From CAIUMH01 sp037142475 (lineage in GTDB: Bacteria; Actinomycetota; Acidimicrobiia; Acidimicrobiales; RAAP-2): 24,317 bases of DNA. The DNA lies in the NCBI GenBank assembly GCA_037142475.1, contig JBAXAR010000021.1, positions 1 through 24,317 on the forward strand. The letters are read 5' to 3'. A model generated the notes under the pieces. The model was given only the letters and a program-made list of their open reading frames with translations, did not search any database and was not told where the DNA came from. This document shows positions 21,230 to 24,317 of this stretch, in pieces. Each line of letters opens with the position of its first letter. Positions within the stretch are counted from its first letter, which is position 1. The position numbers and the translations under genes were made by a program.

Positions 21230-22857
21230 GCGATACGGAGGACGGCTCGACTTCGTCGGCGCCTTCGACTCCGGGGCATCGCGAGAATCCTGCCGAACTG
21301 CTCGACGCGACAAATGATCCCGGCGGTTTCGAATTCGGGTCGACTGGCTCTGAGGCATCATCTGATCTGAATTGGTTCTCCATGTTGCGCTCCCGTGCGC
21401 AGGAGAAGGCGACCACCTCAGATCGCTATCCCTGGTGGGTCCTGAGTGCGTTGCTGGCAGGACTCCTGGCGCTCAACATCACCTTCACGGTCTTCATCGT
21501 CGCCCTTCCGAAGGTGGCGGGGGAGTTCCACACCTCGATCACGGTCCTCACATGGACGATGACGGGACCACTGCTGGCCTATGGGCTGGCGGCTCCGCTC
21601 CTCGGCAAGACAGGTGACATCGTCGGTCATCGTCGTCTCTACCTGTTCGGCCTCGCCGGAGCGATGGTCTCGGCGGTGCTGACGGCGTTGGCGCCGAACG
21701 TCGTGCTCCTCCTGGGCGCTCGAACGCTGGATGGCATCCAGGGGGCGGCGACGGGAACAGCGTCGATGGCCTTGATTATGAACGCCTTCCCCCCCAGTGA
21801 GCGGGTGAAGGCGATGGGCTGGTGGACGCTGGTGGGTGCCGGCGGACCGGTGATCGGGGTCTCCTTGGGATCACCAATCATCCAGTTCTTCGGCTGGCGA
21901 GCCCTTTTCTGGATGCAGCTGGTTCTGCTGGCGATGGCCTTTGTGGTTGTCCTGATCATCCTCCCAGGCCACCGCGGTGATCATGCCGAGCACGCGGCCC
22001 AGCGGGCCAAGGCCCGCCGTGACTTCAAAACGATGGATTGGATCGGTTCGACAAGCCTGTCGATCTCGGTGACCGGGATCATGCTGGCTCTCTCGGTCGC
22101 TCCGTTGCAGGGGTGGACGTCACCGCTCGTGCTGGCTTCGTGGTTCGCCGGCGGATTTTCGATGATCGTCTTTGTGATGCAGATTCGACGAAGTCCGAAT
22201 CCATTGATTCCGGCGGCGTACTTCTCCAAGCGGAACTTCGTGATGCCGATGGTGATCAGGGGAACCTCAAACTTCGCCTACTTCGGCGCGTTCTTTCTCT
22301 TTCCGCTCCTGATGGAGGAGGGCTATCGGTATCAGGTCGGACAGGTCGGGGCAGTGGCAATTGCCCGGCCACTGGCCTTCGCCATCTGCTCGCCGATCGC
22401 CGGCTACCTGGCAGTCAAGATCGGCGAACGGACGTCAACCATTATCGGGACGTCGGCACTCACCTTGTCGATGGTCCTCTTCGCCACCTTGGTGACTGGG
22501 TCGCCACTGATCGTGATCATCATCGCCCTCGCTCTCAGCGGTATCGGGATGGGGGTGGCGATGCCATCGACAAGCTCGACCATGGCCAATGAGGTGGACC
22601 CGGAGCAGATGGGGGTCATGTCTGCCGCCCAGATGCTGGCGATGCAGGTCGGCGAGGTGGCGGGGATTCAGGTCCTCATCATCATTCAGCAGGGGGTGGC
22701 GAAAAAGAAGGGGTTACTTGATGCTCCCCACGAGAACGCAGCAGCGCTCCTCTCGACCTTCCATGTCCCGTTCGCTGTCGGTGGGCTTGTCTGCGCGATC
22801 GGGCTTGTCTGTGCGTTCTTCATCAAGGCACTTCCTCGACCTCAAAGCACCAAATGA
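21226..22857 (+). CDS. MFS transporter, DHA2 (14-TM) drug/proton antiporter type
   Basis: This 543-residue integral membrane protein has an acidic, Ser/Thr-rich N-terminal tail of about 70 residues, followed by fourteen hydrophobic spans by eye. The first is WWVLSALLAGLLALNITFTVFIVAL and the last is VPFAVGGLVCAIGLVCAFFI. Loop 2-3 carries GKTGDIVGHRRLYLFG, an MFS motif A. Helix 5 has a Gly-rich, antiporter-like stretch (TLVGAGGPVIGVSLGSPI). These features indicate an EmrB/QacA-like exporter of hydrophobic compounds; the substrate is unknown. GTG 21226 in a GTGA overlap with the SDR is chosen. The open frame continues upstream inside the SDR, but that part has no membrane or MFS character. Confidence 0.9.
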   Translation: MSDTEDGSTSSAPSTPGHRENPAELLDATNDPGGFEFGSTGSEASSDLNWFSMLRSRAQEKATTSDRYPWWVLSALLAGLLALNITFTVFIVALPKVAGEFHTSITVLTWTMTGPLLAYGLAAPLLGKTGDIVGHRRLYLFGLAGAMVSAVLTALAPNVVLLLGARTLDGIQGAATGTASMALIMNAFPPSERVKAMGWWTLVGAGGPVIGVSLGSPIIQFFGWRALFWMQLVLLAMAFVVVLIILPGHRGDHAEHAAQRAKARRDFKTMDWIGSTSLSISVTGIMLALSVAPLQGWTSPLVLASWFAGGFSMIVFVMQIRRSPNPLIPAAYFSKRNFVMPMVIRGTSNFAYFGAFFLFPLLMEEGYRYQVGQVGAVAIARPLAFAICSPIAGYLAVKIGERTSTIIGTSALTLSMVLFATLVTGSPLIVIIIALALSGIGMGVAMPSTSSTMANEVDPEQMGVMSAAQMLAMQVGEVAGIQVLIIIQQGVAKKKGLLDAPHENAAALLSTFHVPFAVGGLVCAIGLVCAFFIKALPRPQSTK

Positions 22858-22894
22858 ACTCGGGTGCGTCCGGCTGACGCTGTGCTCGCCGAGC

Positions 22895-23296
22895 TCAGAT
22901 CGTGAGTGCTCGCACTCGATCGGCGAACTCCAAGGCAGAGGGATCCGGTGATGCACCTTGGAGCGCCATCAACTTGGCCATGTCGCCCTCGATGCGGATC
23001 TTGCCGGCCATGAAGGCCGACATTGCTGCCTGGGGATTGCCCTCGACGAGCAACGCCCGGGCGGTGATGAAGTCGACAGTGACGTGGAGGTCGGGGTCGA
23101 CGAGGTGACCGACGTCAACGAGCAGCACGCCGCCCGAGGTGTCGACGTGGGCTTCGATCTCGCCACCAGAAGGCGTCTCGTTGACGAGAAGATTCATGCG
23201 AACGACGGCCGGGACTGACGACCCCGCATCGGGAAATTCGTTGCGCAGTTCCTTGACGGCTGCAATCCACTCTGGGCTCAGGAACTCGTGCTCCAC
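22895..23296 (-). CDS. SCP2 sterol-binding domain protein
   Basis: From GTG 23296 this protein has 133 residues, consisting mostly of one SCP2-like domain. The beta-strand core includes AVVRMNLLVNETPSGGEIEAHVDTSGGVLLVDVGH, and DLHVTVDFITARALLVEGNPQAAMSAFMAGKIRIEGDMAKLMAL is the diagnostic C-terminal half, with GKIRIEGD at about 95-102. Such domains bind lipids or fatty acyl-CoA in a hydrophobic tunnel. GTG 23296 is preceded on the minus strand by AGGAGG with good spacing; an ATG at 23386 would add 30 residues and overlap the divergent esterase, so I rejected it. It is convergent with the MFS gene, the gap being 37 bp. Confidence 0.9.
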   Translation of the reverse strand: MEHEFLSPEWIAAVKELRNEFPDAGSSVPAVVRMNLLVNETPSGGEIEAHVDTSGGVLLVDVGHLVDPDLHVTVDFITARALLVEGNPQAAMSAFMAGKIRIEGDMAKLMALQGASPDPSALEFADRVRALTI

Positions 23297-23322
23297 GTCG
23301 TCTCCTCCTCGGCTTTCCCACC

Positions 23323-23328
23323 ACGGTA
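23323..23328 (-). promoter_or_regulatory. Candidate -10 box (TACCGT) for the SCP2 gene
   Basis: On the minus strand TACCGT lies 26 bases before GTG 23296, allowing a short leader with the AGGAGG ribosome site. It is divergent from, and about 10 bp away from, the -10 candidate of the esterase gene, so the two promoters overlap. Confidence 0.3.
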
Positions 23329-23338
23329 GCGTCGCCGG

Positions 23339-23344
23339 TAGCAT
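23339..23344 (+). promoter_or_regulatory. Candidate leaderless -10 box (TAGCAT) for the esterase gene
   Basis: GGTAGCAT at 23337-23344 is followed by 8 bases and ATG 23353, with no ribosome site. It would drive the esterase-gatC transcript. Confidence 0.4.
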
Positions 23345-23352
23345 CAGAGTCC

Positions 23353-24108
23353 ATGACAGCTCCCGTGATCGAAGGTTGTGAGCCACTTTCCTCTGAAGGT
23401 GGTCCGGTCGGGGTCCTCGTGATCCATGGATTTACGGGGAGCCCCTTCTCCATGAGGCCCCTCGCTGATCGGATGGTCCATGCGGGGATGGCGGTTGAGA
23501 TGCCACTGCTCCCCGGTCACGGCACCGCCGTCGAAGATATGGTCCCGACCCGTTTCGCCGATTGGTCCAGCGCTGCGGACGAGGCCTATCAACGCCTCGC
23601 TGCTCGCACGGAGTCGGTGGTCGTCGTCGGACTGTCGATGGGGGGAACCCTGACCTGCTGGCTCGCTGAGCAGCACCCTGAGATCGCCGGGATCGTCGTG
23701 ATTAACCCTCTTGTTCAGCCGGTTGGCCCAGAGATGACCGAGGGGCTTACCTCGCTGCTCGACTCTGGTCTCGAGACGCTGGACGCCATCGGCTCTGACA
23801 TCGCCAAGGAGGGGGCTGATGAGCGGTCATACCCTGCAACCCCCGTCGCAGCCGCCCTGTCGCTGTTCAAGGGGGTCGAGGAGGTCTCGGCTGCACTTGG
23901 AACCATCACCTGCCCCGCCCTCTTGTTCTCAAGCAGGGCCGATCACGTGGTTGACCCATCGAACGGGGAGCACCTCGTTGCCTCGATCGGTGGATCCATC
24001 GAGCAGATCTATCTCGATCGAAGCTTCCACGTCGCAACGTTGGATCACGATGCTGCCCTCATTGAGGATCAAGCGGTGGCCTTCGTCGAGCGACTCGCAG
24101 CCTCGTGA
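23353..24108 (+). CDS. Alpha/beta hydrolase, carboxylesterase/monoacylglycerol lipase-like
   Basis: This is a complete 251-residue alpha/beta-hydrolase. The oxyanion HGFTG is at 25-29, and PLLPGHG at 51-57 follows the second strand. The nucleophile elbow GLSMGG is at 93-98 with Ser95. Asp197 in SSRADHVV and His226 in SFHVATLD complete the triad. The pattern HGFTGSP, PGHG, GLSMGG and FHVATLD resembles the Est30 carboxylesterases of Geobacillus and bacterial monoacylglycerol lipases, which hydrolyse short- to medium-chain esters. No signal peptide is visible, so it is predicted cytoplasmic. Its stop overlaps the gatC GTG by 4 bp, coupling it to the tRNA amidotransferase genes even though no functional link is obvious. 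Confidence 0.92.
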   Translation: MTAPVIEGCEPLSSEGGPVGVLVIHGFTGSPFSMRPLADRMVHAGMAVEMPLLPGHGTAVEDMVPTRFADWSSAADEAYQRLAARTESVVVVGLSMGGTLTCWLAEQHPEIAGIVVINPLVQPVGPEMTEGLTSLLDSGLETLDAIGSDIAKEGADERSYPATPVAAALSLFKGVEEVSAALGTITCPALLFSSRADHVVDPSNGEHLVASIGGSIEQIYLDRSFHVATLDHDAALIEDQAVAFVERLAAS

Positions 24109-24317
24109 GCGCTGCACCTCTCAGTCGAGATGACGTCCTGAAGGTGGCCGGTTTGGCTCGGCTCTCGCTGAGTGATGCCGAGGTCACGACGTTCACCGAG
24201 CAATTGCGAAGCATCCTTGACCACGCAGCCGACGTCGCTGCCTTGGACCTTGACGCCTTCGAGCCCACGGCTCACCCGTTCGAGTTGAGCAACGTACTGA
24301 GAGCCGATGTTGTGAAA
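24105..24317 (+). CDS. gatC: Asp/Glu-tRNA amidotransferase subunit C (5' part)
   Basis: The frame from GTG 24105 is open to the right edge, giving 71 residues of a protein usually about 95-100 long. It reads as GatC: LSRDDVLKVAGLARLSLSDAEVTTF at about 6-30, then QLRSILDHAADVAALDLDAFEPTAHPF with the typical Pro-Thr/His region, then NVLRADVV. GatC stabilises GatA in the GatCAB complex, which converts misacylated Glu-tRNA-Gln and Asp-tRNA-Asn to the correct amides. gatA and gatB are expected just outside the window. It overlaps the esterase stop (GTGA). Confidence 0.92.
   Translation, partial: MSAAPLSRDDVLKVAGLARLSLSDAEVTTFTEQLRSILDHAADVAALDLDAFEPTAHPFELSNVLRADVVK

Noticed and set aside
23297..23386. 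30-residue N-terminal extension of the SCP2 protein from ATG 23386
   Set aside because: It would overlap the start of the divergent esterase; GTG 23296 has an AGGAGG ribosome site and begins right at the domain.
1..24317. Mobile elements, CRISPR, tRNA or rRNA genes
   Set aside because: I found no transposase, integrase, spaced repeat array, cloverleaf or rRNA-like stretch, and no gap is large enough to hide one.

Overview
This 24.3 kb window is gene-dense, GC-rich bacterial chromosome. It holds 21 protein-coding genes, two of them cut by the window edges, and no gap longer than about 120 bp. I see no rRNA, tRNA, CRISPR array, insertion sequence or prophage. Several features point to an actinobacterium: frequent GTG starts, 4-bp GTGA/ATGA gene overlaps, many apparently leaderless -10 boxes, a PASTA-domain Ser/Thr kinase, a GabD1-type dehydrogenase resembling the mycobacterial enzyme, an SCP2 protein, and the order cysteine desulfurase - mnmA - ligA. 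A lineage such as Acidimicrobiia is plausible, but that is inference.

Layout. (1) 1-2.4 kb: an edge-truncated alpha/beta hydrolase (-), a glutathione-peroxidase-like thiol peroxidase and HAD phosphatase pair (+), and a convergent GNAT acetyltransferase (-). (2) 2.4-5.6 kb: ileS, of the long IleS2-like type, with an altered HIGH motif (GLHH). (3) 5.6-6.8 kb: a divergent MarR regulator and YceI protein with a palindromic operator candidate inside the yceI promoter. (4) 6.9-9.8 kb: a glutamine-synthetase-like gamma-glutamyl ligase (-) divergent from a PuuD-like gamma-glutamyl hydrolase and an SDR (+). This suggests amine or polyamine catabolism. (5) 9.8-12.3 kb: two small hairpins, a 40-residue membrane mini-protein not in standard ORF size range, then a sirtuin (-) divergent from an AMP-forming acyl-CoA synthetase (+). 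(6) 12.3-20.3 kb: a long co-directional run of gabD1-like ALDH, cysteine desulfurase, mnmA, ligA, a 4-PASTA kinase and a Cys-rich HIT-like small protein. (7) 20.3-24.3 kb: an SDR coupled to a 14-TM MFS transporter, an SCP2 protein (-), and an esterase/lipase-like hydrolase coupled to gatC, which runs off the right edge.

Functional links. Cysteine desulfurase and MnmA together make 2-thiouridine in tRNA. With ileS and gatC the window has a translation-fidelity flavour. The gamma-glutamyl ligase, gamma-glutamyl hydrolase and succinate-semialdehyde dehydrogenase could form parts of a Puu/GABA route, although an amine oxidase and transaminase are absent. The sirtuin may control the adjacent acyl-CoA synthetase by deacylation.

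The most interesting items are the GXHH form of the IleS catalytic motif, which predicts strong mupirocin resistance; the small HFHAHA/CxxC protein translationally coupled to the PASTA kinase; the 40-residue membrane peptide behind tandem hairpins; the MarR operator; and a recurring GGTAGGnT promoter box. I did not find a clearly new multi-gene defence or mobile system.
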